From Xanthomonas hortorum pv. cynarae (GTDB lineage: Bacteria > Pseudomonadota > Gammaproteobacteria > Xanthomonadales > Xanthomonadaceae): a stretch of DNA of 64,000 bases. The stretch lies in assembly GCF_002939985.1 (NCBI RefSeq), contig NZ_MDFM01000021.1, positions 1 to 64,000 of the forward strand, in the 5' to 3' direction. Of this stretch, positions 25,843 through 35,097 are shown piece after piece. The position numbers and the translations under genes were made by a program. Within the stretch, counting starts at the first letter, position 1. Every line of letters starts with the position of its first letter. The notes below the pieces were generated by a model. The model saw nothing but the letters and a program-made list of their open reading frames with translations, searched no databases and was not told the DNA's origin.

Positions 25843-26014
25843 CGGCACAGGGTAGGCCGAAGTGGCCAGCGCGGCCAGCGAAGGCAAATCCTGGTACAGC
25901 GGCCGGTAGCCGTGGCTGCGAGAGCTCGGCGACCACCGCCGCCACGGCCGTCATCGACGCAGCGCACGAGCGGCCACTGCGCGCCAGCTGCCGAGGCGCG
26001 CTGGCGCGCCGATG

Positions 26015-26194
26015 TCAGAGTTCCTTCTTGAACACCAGCAGCGCTGTGCCAAGCGGCATATGCATGAGGATGTTGACCAGTTCCCAGCCGAGGTTGCCCT
26101 GTTTGAGCAGTTCGGCCTGGATGTCCTCGCTCTTGATCGTGCCGATAAACGACGGCTTCAACTCGATGGTCAAATAGTTCCAGCGTTTGCTCAT
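26015..26194 (-). CDS. DUF4177-like small protein, 59 aa
   Basis: Small protein reading MSKRWNYLTIELKPSF, then IQAELLKQGNLGWELVN, ending LGTALLVFKKEL. The pattern of an N-terminal beta strand (WNYLTIEL), a helix ending in LNxxGxxGWELV and a final strand (ALLVFKK) is that of DUF4177. It is the last gene of the SPFH operon: its ATG overlaps the stop of the ribbon-helix-helix gene by 4 nt (ATGA). No function is established for the family. Confidence 0.8.
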   Translation of the reverse strand: MSKRWNYLTIELKPSFIGTIKSEDIQAELLKQGNLGWELVNILMHMPLGTALLVFKKEL

Positions 26195-26370
26195 GCTTGC
26201 GGTTCCTTGTCGTCGCGCGGCTTCGGCAGCCGGCCGGCCTTGCGCAGCGCATCGCGCAACACGTATTCGATCTGTGCATTGAGGCTGCGCAGTTCGTCGT
26301 CTGACCAGCGCTGCACGGCGGCCAGGACGTCGGCGTTGATGCGCAGCGGATAGGCCTTCTTTTCGTTCAC
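26191..26370 (-). CDS. ribbon-helix-helix (Arc-like) DNA-binding protein, 59 aa
   Basis: Protein with the RHH fold pattern. A short basic strand (KAYPLRINADV) is followed by helix one (LAAVQRWSDDELR) and helix two (LNAQIEYVLRDALRKAGR), as in Arc/MetJ-type dimeric repressors. The start is GTG at 26370 with GGGGAG at ideal distance; this reading removes an unlikely upstream extension. The GTG overlaps the stop of the membrane protein gene by 4 nt (GTGA). It may be the operon's own regulator: a perfect palindrome lies over the operon promoter at 27561-27577. That link is inference. Confidence 0.8.
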   Translation of the reverse strand: MNEKKAYPLRINADVLAAVQRWSDDELRSLNAQIEYVLRDALRKAGRLPKPRDDKEPQA

Positions 26371-26651
26371 TCGCGCTCCCCGCGGCCGCTGTGGCGGCGC
26401 AGGTGCATCACCATCGAGACGATCAAGACATTGACGCCGACGAGCATGCCGATCACCACCGCGTAGATGCCGGCGCGGTTGTCGCCAGCCCAGTACAGGC
26501 ATGCGGCACCGATCAGGATCACCAGGCCGATCAGCGCCCAGCGCAGGCCCAGGCCACGCGCGCGGTCGTCCTCGTCCGCCCCGATGGAGGCGGCGATTGC
26601 CAGCGCGGGCAAGCCGGAGAGCGCGACCACCAACGGCACCATGACATTCAT
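26367..26651 (-). CDS. small three-helix membrane protein, 94 aa
   Basis: Hydrophobic protein with segments at roughly residues 4-23, 38-55 and 61-82. Charged loops ([10 protein letters not shown]) and a basic tail ([11 protein letters not shown]) suggest the C-terminus is cytoplasmic. ATG 26651 or the in-frame ATG at 26642 could start it. It follows the SPFH gene after 9 nt and overlaps the next gene, so it belongs to that operon. I do not recognise a named family. Its size and position recall NfeD-like partners of SPFH proteins, but the sequence does not show an NfeD domain. Confidence 0.8.
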   Translation of the reverse strand: MNVMVPLVVALSGLPALAIAASIGADEDDRARGLGLRWALIGLVILIGAACLYWAGDNRAGIYAVVIGMLVGVNVLIVSMVMHLRRHSGRGERE

Positions 26652-26660
26652 CGCATCACC

Positions 26661-27530
26661 TCAATACAGCGAGCCGGCGTTGACCACCGGCTGGGTGCCA
26701 CGATCAGAACACAACACCGTGAGCAGGTTGCTGACCATGTGCGCCTTGCGCTCTTCGTCCAGCTGTACCACGCCATTTTTTTGCAGTTCGGACAGTGCCA
26801 TTTCGACCATGCCCACAGCACCGGCGACGATGCGCGTGCGTGCGGCGATCACCGCATTGGCCTGCTGACGCTGCAGCATGGCCTGGGCGATTTCCGGTGC
26901 GTAGGCGAGGTGGCTGATGCGCGCTTCGATCACATCCACACCGGCCTGGGTCAGGCGCTCGTCCAGATGGCGCTTGAGTTGCTCGCTGATTTCGGCCGGG
27001 TGACTGCGCAGCGAGATCTGATCGTCTTCGTGCTGGTCGTAGGGGTAGCTGGTGGCCATCGCGCGCAGCGCCGCCTCGGACTGGATATGCACGAAGCTTT
27101 CGTAATCGTCCACGTTGTAGACCGCTTCGGATGCGTCCAGGACCTGCCACACGATCACGGCGGCAATCTCGATCGGGCTGCCATCCAGTTCGTTGACCTT
27201 GAGCCGGCCGCTTTCGAAGTTGCGCACGCGCTGGCTGACGCGACGTTTTGCATAGAAGGGGTTGTTCCAGCGCAGCCCCGGGTCCTTGACCGTGCCGACG
27301 TACTTGCCGAACAGGCTCAGCACTGCGGCCTGGTTCGGCTCCAGCGTGTACAGACCGGCCAGCATGAAGATGCCCACCGCCACCACCAGCAGCGAAGTGA
27401 GAAACCCGCCCGGCGTTGTGGTGGTGGCAGCCATCGAGGTGAGGATGAACCACGCCGCGCCTGCGAACGCCGCGCCGGCGGCGAGGATGACGGGAATGCC
27501 CGGCAGTGAGCTGATCGGCTTCTCTTTCAT
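26661..27530 (-). CDS. SPFH/Band 7 domain membrane protein
   Basis: Stomatin/prohibitin-like protein of 289 residues. Two hydrophobic segments (about 11-32 and 43-61) anchor it. The SPFH domain follows ([56 protein letters not shown]). After it come the helical region [25 protein letters not shown] and a C-terminal coil. SPFH proteins form ring oligomers that organise membrane microdomains and often work with proteases. It is the first gene of a tight four-gene operon, with AAGGA before its ATG and a palindromic promoter. Confidence 0.92.
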   Translation of the reverse strand: MKEKPISSLPGIPVILAAGAAFAGAAWFILTSMAATTTTPGGFLTSLLVVAVGIFMLAGLYTLEPNQAAVLSLFGKYVGTVKDPGLRWNNPFYAKRRVSQRVRNFESGRLKVNELDGSPIEIAAVIVWQVLDASEAVYNVDDYESFVHIQSEAALRAMATSYPYDQHEDDQISLRSHPAEISEQLKRHLDERLTQAGVDVIEARISHLAYAPEIAQAMLQRQQANAVIAARTRIVAGAVGMVEMALSELQKNGVVQLDEERKAHMVSNLLTVLCSDRGTQPVVNAGSLY

Positions 27531-27560
27531 GAGTCAGGTGTCCTTGGGGAGTGTAAAAAA

Positions 27561-27577
27561 GATATCAAATTGATATC
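27561..27577 (-). promoter_or_regulatory. perfect palindrome over the SPFH operon promoter, likely operator
   Basis: GATATCAA-A-TTGATATC is a perfect inverted repeat with 8-nt arms, 31 nt before the SPFH ATG. On the minus strand TTGCGT lies 16 nt before GATATC, so the palindrome overlaps the probable -10 region. A repressor bound there would block transcription. The ribbon-helix-helix protein encoded in the same operon is the obvious candidate. Confidence 0.6.
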
Positions 27578-27658
27578 AGTCGACGCAAGGGCTCTGACCG
27601 GCGGTCTGGGTGACGGCCCGTTAGAATGGCGGCCCCCCTTCCGATCTGGACCGCGCTC

Positions 27659-28861
27659 ATGACTACTCTCGGCACGCCGTTGTCGCCTTCCGCCACCCGC
27701 GTGCTGTTGCTGGGCTCGGGCGAGCTGGGCAAGGAAGTGGCGATCGAATTGCAGCGCTTCGGGGTGGAGGTGATCGCTGCCGACCGTTACGCCAACGCGC
27801 CGGCGATGCAGGTGGCGCATCGTTCGCATGTGCTGGACATGCTCGACCCGCAGGCACTGCGCGCGCTGATCGCCAAAGAGCAGCCGCATCTGATCGTGCC
27901 GGAGATCGAGGCGATCCATACCGAAACGCTGGTCGCGCTGGAGCGCGAGCAAGGGCAGAAGGTCATCCCGACTGCGCGCGCCGCACGCCTGACCATGGAC
28001 CGCGAAGGTATCCGTCGTCTGGCGGCCGAAACCCTGGGCCTGCCGACCTCGCCGTATCGTTTCGTCGACACGGCTGCCGAGTATCGCGACGCCATCGCCG
28101 CTGTCGGCCTGCCGTGCGTGGTCAAGCCGGTGATGTCGTCCTCGGGCAAGGGCCAGAGCACCTTGCGCAGCGAAGCGGACATCGATGCCGCGTGGGACTA
28201 CGCGCAGACTGGCGGGCGTGCCGGTGCCGGCCGCTGCATCGTCGAAGGCTTCATCGACTTCGATTACGAGATCACCTTGTTGACCGTGCGGCATGCCGGC
28301 GGTACTTCGTTCTGCGATCCGATCGGGCATTGGCAGAAAGATGGCGACTACCGCGAGAGCTGGCAGCCGCAGCCGATGTCGCCGGCCGCGCTGCAGCGCT
28401 CGCAGCAGATCGCGCAGGCCATCACCGACGACCTCGGTGGCTGGGGGCTGTTCGGTGTGGAGCTGTTCGTCAAGGGCGACGAGGTGTGGTTCAGCGAAGT
28501 CTCGCCGCGCCCGCACGACACCGGTCTGGTCACGCTGGTGTCGCAGGAGTTAAGCGAATTCGCGTTGCACGCACGCGCCATTCTCGGCCTGCCGGTCGGT
28601 GCCGACAACGGTGGCGTGATTCGTCAGAGCGGGCCATCGGCCTCGTGTGCACTGCTCGCACACGGCCACGGCGTGCCGGCCTTCGACAACGTTGCCGATG
28701 CACTGCGCGACCCGGACACCGCACTCCGTTTGTTCGGCAAACCGCGCGTAGATGGTCATCGCCGTGTCGGTGTCACGCTGGCGCGTGCCGACAGCATCGA
28801 TGCTGCGCGCGAGGAAGCGCGTGTGGCGGCTGAGGCGTTGGTGATCCGGCTGGACGCCTGA
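27659..28861 (+). CDS. purT: formate-dependent phosphoribosylglycinamide formyltransferase PurT
   Basis: ATP-grasp enzyme of 400 residues that makes formyl-GAR from GAR, formate and ATP in purine synthesis. The N-terminal dinucleotide-like motif is [17 protein letters not shown]. Then come [12 protein letters not shown], the P-loop segment [12 protein letters not shown] and [15 protein letters not shown]. Metal-binding [22 protein letters not shown] completes the active site. The length matches the family (about 390-400). The start is ATG 27659 ([11 protein letters not shown]). Confidence 0.97.
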   Translation: MTTLGTPLSPSATRVLLLGSGELGKEVAIELQRFGVEVIAADRYANAPAMQVAHRSHVLDMLDPQALRALIAKEQPHLIVPEIEAIHTETLVALEREQGQKVIPTARAARLTMDREGIRRLAAETLGLPTSPYRFVDTAAEYRDAIAAVGLPCVVKPVMSSSGKGQSTLRSEADIDAAWDYAQTGGRAGAGRCIVEGFIDFDYEITLLTVRHAGGTSFCDPIGHWQKDGDYRESWQPQPMSPAALQRSQQIAQAITDDLGGWGLFGVELFVKGDEVWFSEVSPRPHDTGLVTLVSQELSEFALHARAILGLPVGADNGGVIRQSGPSASCALLAHGHGVPAFDNVADALRDPDTALRLFGKPRVDGHRRVGVTLARADSIDAAREEARVAAEALVIRLDA

Positions 28862-29017
28862 GGCGCAATGCGTGTCGGAGCAGGGGAGCAGTGGCGGCAA
28901 AGAACCGCGTCCTGCCATGGCGCAATGCCCTTGTGACTTGGCTGGGCGCTCTCGTCACCGACCGCGCTAGCCCGGCATTGACAACCGCCGACCGCATCCC
29001 GGCACGTCTTCAACATA

Positions 29018-29051
29018 CTGCGGCACGAGCACCCCCGTGCTCCTGCCGCAG
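29018..29051. other. 15-bp hairpin between convergent genes
   Basis: CTGCGGCACGAGCAC and GTGCTCCTGCCGCAG pair with one mismatch around a 4-nt loop. It sits between the convergent purT and endonuclease/phosphatase genes and could act as a barrier or terminator. No U-run follows on either strand. Confidence 0.45.
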
Positions 29052-29130
29052 CTGCCGCTGTTCAACGGATCGTCCGCAGGAGAGGCCTGAGTCAGCTCAG
29101 AGCCAGATGCTTCGAATCCCGAATCCCCAA

Positions 29131-30363
29131 TCACAGCTTCTCAGCCACATCCACCCACACCGCATGATGGTCGCTGCCATCGGCGATCGCCGCGTCCGGC
29201 GCGCTGCTGGCCGGCCAGAAGATGCCGCTGCCGATCAGGGTGAACTGGCGCGATGGCAGCACGTAGTCCAGGCGCATCGTGCCGGCCTGCGGGCCGAAGT
29301 CGCCGGTGACCTGCTGCGGGTCGCCGGTATGCGCGATGCCTAGCGCGGCGTATTCGGCGGTTTTTTCCGTGCCGCCGTCGCTGTGCGGGGTGGGATACTG
29401 CAAGACGCGCGGATGCGTGATCAGTGTGCGGATCGCATCGTGGCGGCCGGCGCCATCGACCGGGTCGTTATTGAGATCGCCGAGGATCACAAAGCGTGCG
29501 TCGGCCGGCAGACCGCCGCAGCGGCCCTGGTCGTCGCACAGCCATGCGGCGTCGTTGGGGTTATCCAGATACTCGCGCCATAGCCGCAGTTCGTCGTGAT
29601 TGCGGGCGGCGTTGCGCTTCTCGGCACCGTCGAACACCGGCGGTGTGGGATGTGATACCAGCGCGTGCACCACGCCCAGCGGCGTGCGCACCGGCACGTC
29701 CCAATGCGATTTGGACGACAGCCGCAGTTGCGCCCAGATCGCATCGCGATAAAACGATTTCTTGCTGGACGGATCGGTCGGGCGCAACGCACCCGGCAAC
29801 GCGCTCCATTTCAGCAGCTGGAAACTGCGCACCGCCTGCGCATCGATCGGATAGCGCGACAGCACCAGCATGCCGTACTGGCCAGGGTGCAACCCATACC
29901 CCCAGGCATCGTTGCCGCGCGAACGGCCATCGCCACCGACAGTGCCGTTGTTGTCCAGATCCAGCCCACTCGGCACGCCGGTATTCACTGGTGCCAGGTA
30001 GCGATACGGATAGCGCAGCGCTTCGCCGCCGCCCGGCTGGGCGACCTGCAGATAGCGCTGCTGGAACAGATCGGCGGCGCGATGCTCGGGGTCGAAATCG
30101 AACTCGTTGAGCAGCACCAGATCCGGGCGCACCCGCTGCAGCACGGCGGCGATCTTGCGCGCATGCGCGCTGTCGCCCTGCAGTTCGCGCACCAGGCCGC
30201 CGGCCTCGTCGGAATACAGCGAAGTGTTGTAGGTCGCGATGCGCAAGTGGGCAGGTTCAGGCGCGGCAGCGGAAGCGCCGGGCGCGGTATCGGAGGAGGG
30301 CGCGCGATGCGCGCAAGCAGCGCAGAGCATGGTCAGCGCAAGCAGCAGGATGGGTTTGATCAT
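29131..30363 (-). CDS. endonuclease/exonuclease/phosphatase-family exported protein
   Basis: Exported protein of 410 residues. The hydrophobic N-terminus ends in CAAC (Cys17), a probable but imperfect lipobox. The EEP catalytic blocks are visible: RIATYNTSLY at the start of the domain, RPDLVLLNEFDFD (metal Glu), FVILGDLNNDP (Asp/Asn pair) and DGSDHHAVWVDV (His at the end). EEP enzymes cleave phosphodiesters in nucleic acids, lipids or inositol phosphates. The long inserts (VNTGVPSGLDLDNNGTVGGD) and extracytoplasmic location favour a secreted nuclease or phospholipase-like role over DNA repair. The substrate is unknown. Confidence 0.85.
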   Translation of the reverse strand: MIKPILLLALTMLCAACAHRAPSSDTAPGASAAAPEPAHLRIATYNTSLYSDEAGGLVRELQGDSAHARKIAAVLQRVRPDLVLLNEFDFDPEHRAADLFQQRYLQVAQPGGGEALRYPYRYLAPVNTGVPSGLDLDNNGTVGGDGRSRGNDAWGYGLHPGQYGMLVLSRYPIDAQAVRSFQLLKWSALPGALRPTDPSSKKSFYRDAIWAQLRLSSKSHWDVPVRTPLGVVHALVSHPTPPVFDGAEKRNAARNHDELRLWREYLDNPNDAAWLCDDQGRCGGLPADARFVILGDLNNDPVDGAGRHDAIRTLITHPRVLQYPTPHSDGGTEKTAEYAALGIAHTGDPQQVTGDFGPQAGTMRLDYVLPSRQFTLIGSGIFWPASSAPDAAIADGSDHHAVWVDVAEKL

Positions 30364-30415
30364 CGCAATATTCTCGCATGCGGGAGACGACAGGCCGATG
30401 TCGTCGTCCGGTGGT

Positions 30416-31171
30416 TCAACCTGCCGGTGCAGGGGCCGGGAGCCCGCGCCATTGACGGCCGTCGTAAGCTTCCAGTGCGCTGAAGTGGCGCTTGTAATTC
30501 ATCTTCGCGTGGCCGTCGATCCAGTAGCCCAGATACACATGCGCGCGCCGCTCGCGTTGCGCCCACTGGATCTGCTGCAGGATCGCGAAGGTGCCCAGAC
30601 TGCGCGCGGCGGCATCCGGCGCGTAGAACGTATAGACCGCCGACAACGCGTGCTCGGTGACATCGGTGACCGCAACGGCGAGCAATCGCCCTGGCGCGTG
30701 CGCCACCGCCGGTTCGCGTATCTCAAGAAAGCGCCCATGCGACCAGCCGCCGATCAGGAACTGGTCGAATTCGGTGGCGCCATGTTCGTCCATGCCGCCG
30801 CCGGGATGGCGGTGCTTGAGGTACTGCCGATACAACGCAAGTTGTTCGTCGGTGCGTTCGGCGGCGACCACGCGCACCACCAGGTCCTGATTGCGCGCCA
30901 GGCAACGGCGCTGACTGCGATCGTGCCGGAACGCATCCACGGCAATGCGCACCGGCACGCAGGCGCGGCAACGTTCGCAATGCGGCCGGTAGACCAGATC
31001 GCCGGAGCGCCGGAATCCCCACGCCAATGCCTGCGGATAAATTGCGCCCAGACGCGGATCGTGCGGGTCCAGTACCAGGTCGCGCGCACGCCGATCCGGC
31101 CAGTAGCCGCAGGCATGCTCGCCGGTCTGGAACAGGCGCAGGTCGTCGTGGGTGTCGGCGTGGATGGCCAT
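30416..31171 (-). CDS. bpt: aspartate/glutamate leucyltransferase Bpt
   Basis: Leucyl-tRNA-dependent transferase of 251 residues. It adds Leu to proteins with N-terminal Asp or Glu and marks them for ClpS/ClpAP degradation (N-end rule). The N-terminal cysteine cluster is [13 protein letters not shown] with [13 protein letters not shown]. Later come [23 protein letters not shown] and [15 protein letters not shown], conserved in the Ate1/Bpt family. The start is ATG 31171 ([10 protein letters not shown]). The gene stands alone, behind the EEP gene on the same strand. Confidence 0.93.
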   Translation of the reverse strand: MAIHADTHDDLRLFQTGEHACGYWPDRRARDLVLDPHDPRLGAIYPQALAWGFRRSGDLVYRPHCERCRACVPVRIAVDAFRHDRSQRRCLARNQDLVVRVVAAERTDEQLALYRQYLKHRHPGGGMDEHGATEFDQFLIGGWSHGRFLEIREPAVAHAPGRLLAVAVTDVTEHALSAVYTFYAPDAAARSLGTFAILQQIQWAQRERRAHVYLGYWIDGHAKMNYKRHFSALEAYDGRQWRGLPAPAPAG

Positions 31172-31370
31172 GGACGCAGGATAGCGCCTGCGTGTCGCAA
31201 CAGCGGCGACTGTCCGCCGGATGAATACGGCCGGTGGCCGCGTCAACGCGCGTGCCGATCGCTCGTTGATGTGGGTGTTGGTGGCAGCGTACGGTGGATC
31301 CGGATGCGCCACCCACGCGATGCGGCCCATGCAGGTGCCGCGTGTGGTTCTCACATCCCAGGAGTTTCTC

Positions 31371-31976
31371 ATGACGTCTCGCAAACCGTTTCTCGCATTG
31401 GCCGTGCTGGCCGCCCTGTCCACCGGCGCGGTGTTCGCCGCTCCGCCTGCCGCTGGCGATGCGCCGCGTCCTGCCAAGCTCGACAAGAACGGCGATGGCG
31501 TGATCGACCGCAGCGAAGCGGCGGCCGATCCGAAGCTGGCTGCGCAGTTCGATACGCTGGACACCAACAAGGACGGCAAGCTGTCGCGCGATGAGCGTCC
31601 GCATCATCGGGGCCCGGGTCGTGATGGACGCGACGGGCGCGGCGAATGGCTGAGCAAGCTCGATACCAACAAGGACGGCCGCATCAGCCGCGAAGAAGCC
31701 AAGGCCGACCCGAAGTTCGCCGCGCGCTTCGATGAGATGGACGTCAACAAGGACGGCTTTGTCGATCGCGCCGACCGTGCGTTGCGCATGCAGCAGCATC
31801 GCGATGCGTGGTTTGCCAAGGCCGATACCGACAAGGACGGCAAGTTGAGCAAGGCCGAGTTCGATGCGGCCTCCAAGCAGCGTGGCGAGCACGGTCCGCG
31901 TGGTCCGGGCGAGCATGGCGAGCGTGGTGATCACGGCAAGCGTCCGATGCCGGCCAAGCCTGCTGCGGGCAACTGA
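31371..31976 (+). CDS. secreted EF-hand calcium-binding protein, five loops
   Basis: Exported protein of 201 residues. The start is ATG 31371 after AGGAG, with a signal peptide ending AVFA before APPAAG. The mature part carries five canonical calcium loops: [36 protein letters not shown] and DTDKDGKLS. Each is followed by the expected acidic residue or close variant. The tail is rich in His, Gly and Arg. This suggests a periplasmic or extracellular calcium buffer or sensor, like EfhP-type proteins. A partner is not evident. Confidence 0.88.
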   Translation: MTSRKPFLALAVLAALSTGAVFAAPPAAGDAPRPAKLDKNGDGVIDRSEAAADPKLAAQFDTLDTNKDGKLSRDERPHHRGPGRDGRDGRGEWLSKLDTNKDGRISREEAKADPKFAARFDEMDVNKDGFVDRADRALRMQQHRDAWFAKADTDKDGKLSKAEFDAASKQRGEHGPRGPGEHGERGDHGKRPMPAKPAAGN

Positions 31977-32084
31977 GTTCTTCCAGTCGCCAGAGCGTTA
32001 ACCGGTCGCGCTGCTGCGACCGGCATAACTGTCGTCATACGCAACAGGTAACCAGCAGCACGCAACAAGGCGCCGATCGACCGA

Positions 32085-32116
32085 CGGCCTCCCGCGCAAG
32101 CAGGAGGCCGTTTTTG
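32085..32116 (+). terminator. intrinsic terminator after the EF-hand gene
   Basis: CGGCCTCC (32085-32092) pairs with GGAGGCCG (32103-32110), followed by TTTTTG. A second hairpin without U-run (CCGGTCGC/GCGACCGG, 32002-32022) lies between the stop codon and this terminator. Confidence 0.85.
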
Positions 32117-32167
32117 TAGGCTGGCTGCCGGAGTCAGTCGATTGCGGTCATCGCTGCTTCGGTTAGA

Positions 32168-33361
32168 TCACAGCATTCCTAGCTTCATGTAGTGATGGAA
32201 GATTGGCAGCAGGACCGCCAGCGTGCTCATGAGCATCGCGCTTGGACTGAACATGCAGCGGTAAAGCAATGGTGCCTGCGTGGTGCCGCGCCGTTGTGCA
32301 TCGCGTTCCAGCATGGGGCGCATCACCCGGGGCAGCACGCGCAGCGTTTGATAGTTGATCACGACCATGCCTGCGCACAGCACCAGCAAGGCCGACCAGG
32401 GTTGGTTGCTGAGTCGGTTCAGTAGCAACGTGCTGCCGCACACGATCACCGACGTCAGGGTGCTTGTGAGCATGAAGCGGTGGATACCCGCGGTTTCGCG
32501 GGCTGTCTCGGCAAAGCGCAGCAGATACCAGCCCGACCAGTAAGTTCCCAGTGCTGCAACCAGCACGCTGCCTGCAGCAAACAGCGCCGGCATGCCGAAC
32601 CAGACGCTCAACGCACCGGCTGCGCCGCCACCGCCAACGGCAGAGCCGGTCAAACCACCCATGCCCAGCTTGCCCGCGCCACCGATGCCGCCCAACACGA
32701 TGGCCGCGCTCGCGGTTCCCGGGGCTGCCAGCATCGTTGCCGAGGTCACCGCAGTGGCAAACGCCACACTGGGTGCGCTGCCACGCGCGAACGCGCCGAA
32801 CCGGCGCAGCAGTTCCTCGCGCACGCTGGCACGTGCCCGCGACAGGCGCTTGCGCACGGCGGCATCGCTGAGGCCGAGCAGCGAGGCCACCTGCTGCGAA
32901 CTCTGGCCTTCGCGGTAATACAGCAGCAGCGTCTCGCGGCTTTCTTCGGGCAATGCGGAAATGATGTCGAGCGCGGCAATTTCTTCTTCCACCTGCAGCA
33001 GGTGCTCGGCGGGCGAGGGTGCGGGGTCGGCTGCCATCGCGATGGCGAGGTCGGCTGCTTCGCCGCTGAGCGCGCGGTGCCGGTTGGCGCGCAGCCAGTC
33101 GCGCGCCAGGTTACGGGTGATCTGCCGCAGCCACGGCAGAAAGCTGGCCGGTTGGCTGAGTTGCGCCAGCCGCTGCCAGGCGCGCAGGAAGGCTTCCTGG
33201 GCAATGTCTTCGCTGGCGGCGATATCACGGGTGATCGCCAGCGCGATGGCGGTCACCGTGTTCTGGCAGGCGCGCACGATGCGGCCATACGCCTGCTGGC
33301 AGCCGGCGGCGGCGTCGGGCAATTCGCGTTGCAACATCAGGTCCAGCGTGTCGGTGTGCAT
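32168..33361 (-). CDS. ECF sigma factor fused to a multi-helix membrane domain
   Basis: Fusion protein of 397 residues. Residues 1-190 are an extracytoplasmic-function sigma factor. Region 2 includes SEDIAQEAFLRAWQRL and FLPWLRQITRNLARDWLR. Region 4 is ALPEESRETLLLYYREGQSS with the helix-turn-helix QQVASLLGLSDAAVRKRLSRARA. Residues about 198-390 contain five hydrophobic stretches (near 198-226, 246-281, 297-315, 322-340 and 366-388), separated by Gly-rich segments. No anti-sigma gene is adjacent, so the membrane part may tether or silence the sigma domain in cis. The start is ATG 33361. The target promoters are unknown. Confidence 0.85.
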   Translation of the reverse strand: MHTDTLDLMLQRELPDAAAGCQQAYGRIVRACQNTVTAIALAITRDIAASEDIAQEAFLRAWQRLAQLSQPASFLPWLRQITRNLARDWLRANRHRALSGEAADLAIAMAADPAPSPAEHLLQVEEEIAALDIISALPEESRETLLLYYREGQSSQQVASLLGLSDAAVRKRLSRARASVREELLRRFGAFARGSAPSVAFATAVTSATMLAAPGTASAAIVLGGIGGAGKLGMGGLTGSAVGGGGAAGALSVWFGMPALFAAGSVLVAALGTYWSGWYLLRFAETARETAGIHRFMLTSTLTSVIVCGSTLLLNRLSNQPWSALLVLCAGMVVINYQTLRVLPRVMRPMLERDAQRRGTTQAPLLYRCMFSPSAMLMSTLAVLLPIFHHYMKLGML

Positions 33362-33457
33362 CGGCGCAATCCATGTCCTGGTCCCAGCATGACGCATGGG
33401 AGCGGCAGATGTGACCGATGCGATGCCGGTGACTGCCGGTGCCGACGTCAGCGGCGC

Positions 33458-33961
33458 TCAGCGCGCCGGCTGGATCCGCACGCGCACTTCTTCATCCTCT
33501 GCCGCAGGCGGTGCTGCGTTGGCCGGCGCCGCTTGTTGCGATGCCGGCTGAGTCGCTGGCGCCGGTGCATTGCGATGGCGCAGCACCACGAACATGGCAA
33601 CCGCGCCGATCACCAACAGCAGTACCAGACGGATACGCCAGGCCCAGCTGCGCGCGCTGGAGCTTGAGCCGTTTTCGCCTTCGCGGAAGGTGTATTCCAC
33701 GTTCGGCAGGTCGCGACGGGTGGTGTCGAGCAGGCGCGCGTCGCGCAGCAACTCGCGCGCGCGTGGCTGGTCGTCGGCATGCACGATCCACACGGTGGGA
33801 TAGGTCTGTGCGTTGCTGTGTTCGAGATAGCTGAACTGGCCGGTGCGTTTGCTTTCGTAGGAGCGGCCATTGCTCATGCGCACATCGATGCCGGCATCGC
33901 GCAACAGGTTGGCGACGCCTTCGGCGGTTTCGATACGTTGACTGCTGAAGATCTTGCGCAT
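33458..33961 (-). CDS. DUF2007-like protein with one transmembrane segment
   Basis: Protein of 167 residues. The N-terminal 90 residues match the DUF2007 pattern (MRKIFSSQRIETAEGVANLL, then AGIDVRMSNGRSY, then PTVWIVHADDQPRARELL), a small ferredoxin-like domain. A transmembrane helix (about 112-131) and a Pro/Ala/Gln-rich tail ending EEVRVRIQPAR follow. In Xanthomonas genomes such proteins are often labelled pathogenicity-like, but I know of no defined activity. The start is ATG 33961; a longer frame upstream is unlikely to be used. Confidence 0.8.
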   Translation of the reverse strand: MRKIFSSQRIETAEGVANLLRDAGIDVRMSNGRSYESKRTGQFSYLEHSNAQTYPTVWIVHADDQPRARELLRDARLLDTTRRDLPNVEYTFREGENGSSSSARSWAWRIRLVLLLVIGAVAMFVVLRHRNAPAPATQPASQQAAPANAAPPAAEDEEVRVRIQPAR

Positions 33962-34118
33962 GCTTAAAGTGTGCCAGCGATTGCCGAACGCATCGCGCTG
34001 CGGGTGCGCGTGTTCGAGACATGGAAGAAAAGTGGCGTGGACGTCGGTCCACAACCGAAAAAGGCGGCAGCAGACCTGTCTGCGCTCAGCGAAAGTTGTT
34101 GTTCAAGCACGGGCACGG

Positions 34119-35024
34119 CTAGTCCTTCGCCGGCACGGCAATTGCGCTGCCATCGGGCACCACGCGGATCAAGCCTTCCTGCGTGGTGCTGGCGACCAGC
34201 ACGCCATCGCGGGTGAAAAACTGCCCACGGGCCAGGCCGCGCGCGCCCTGCGCGGTGGAGCTGTCGAGCGAGTACAGCAGCCAATCGTCGGTACGGAACG
34301 GGCGATGGAACCACAGCGCATGATCGAGCGAGGCCATCTGCACGTTCGGCGTGTAATAACTGATGCCGTGCGGAAACGTCGAAGTGCCCAGCAACTGAAA
34401 ATCCGAGGCATACGCCAGCAAGGCGCGATGCAGGCCGACATCGTCGCCGACCGGGTCGCTCAGGCGTAGCCACATCTGCTGGAACGGCGGGCGCTTGGGT
34501 GGTCTGAGTTCGTCGCGTGGAAAGACGTGGCGGAACTCGAACGGGCCGCCACGCGAGAGCCAGCGCTGCACCTTGGCCGGCAGTTTCGCCAGCACTTCCG
34601 GTGCCAGCGGCGCGGTGGGTTCGATGTCTTCCGGCGGCGGCACCACCGGCATCACCGACTGATGCTCGGCACCGTCTTCGTGTTCCTGAAACGACGCTGC
34701 GCAGAAAAAGATCACCTTGCCATGCTGGATCGCGGTGACCCGTCGTACCGAGAAACTGCCGCCGTCGCGGGTGCGATCGACGTCGTAGACGATCGGGTGA
34801 TCGATATCCCCGGCACGCAGAAAGTAGGCATGCAACGAGTGCGCCTGGCGGCCGTTTTCCACCGTGGCCTGCGCGGCGGCCAGCGCCTGCCCCAGCACCT
34901 GCCCACCGAACACATACTTGGTGCCGATATCGCGGCTTTGGCCGCGAAACAGATTGTCTTCCAGGCGCTCCAGCGACAGCAGGTTGATCAGTTCGGAGAC
35001 GACGGGTTCGGCAGTGGCGGACAA
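34119..35024 (-). CDS. tesB: acyl-CoA thioesterase II
   Basis: Double hot-dog thioesterase of 301 residues that releases CoA from medium and long acyl-CoA. Family marks are LFRGQSRDIGTKYVFGGQVLGQAL, HSLHAYFLRAGD and DRTRDGGSFSVRRV in the first fold. MASLDHALWFHRPFRTDDWLLY (catalytic Asp region) and GLARGQFFTRDGVLVASTTQEGLIR follow in the second. No ATG fits: the best start is TTG 35024 (MSATAEPVVSELINLL), and longer in-frame options look non-coding. It follows the enoyl-CoA hydratase gene on the same strand, a lipid-metabolism pairing. Confidence 0.92.
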   Translation of the reverse strand: MSATAEPVVSELINLLSLERLEDNLFRGQSRDIGTKYVFGGQVLGQALAAAQATVENGRQAHSLHAYFLRAGDIDHPIVYDVDRTRDGGSFSVRRVTAIQHGKVIFFCAASFQEHEDGAEHQSVMPVVPPPEDIEPTAPLAPEVLAKLPAKVQRWLSRGGPFEFRHVFPRDELRPPKRPPFQQMWLRLSDPVGDDVGLHRALLAYASDFQLLGTSTFPHGISYYTPNVQMASLDHALWFHRPFRTDDWLLYSLDSSTAQGARGLARGQFFTRDGVLVASTTQEGLIRVVPDGSAIAVPAKD

Positions 35025-35097
35025 AGGGCTGGCCTGGGCGTGCGACGGACCACGATTATACCGGCCGCCCCGTCGCCACCATGCGCAAGGCGCGTGC

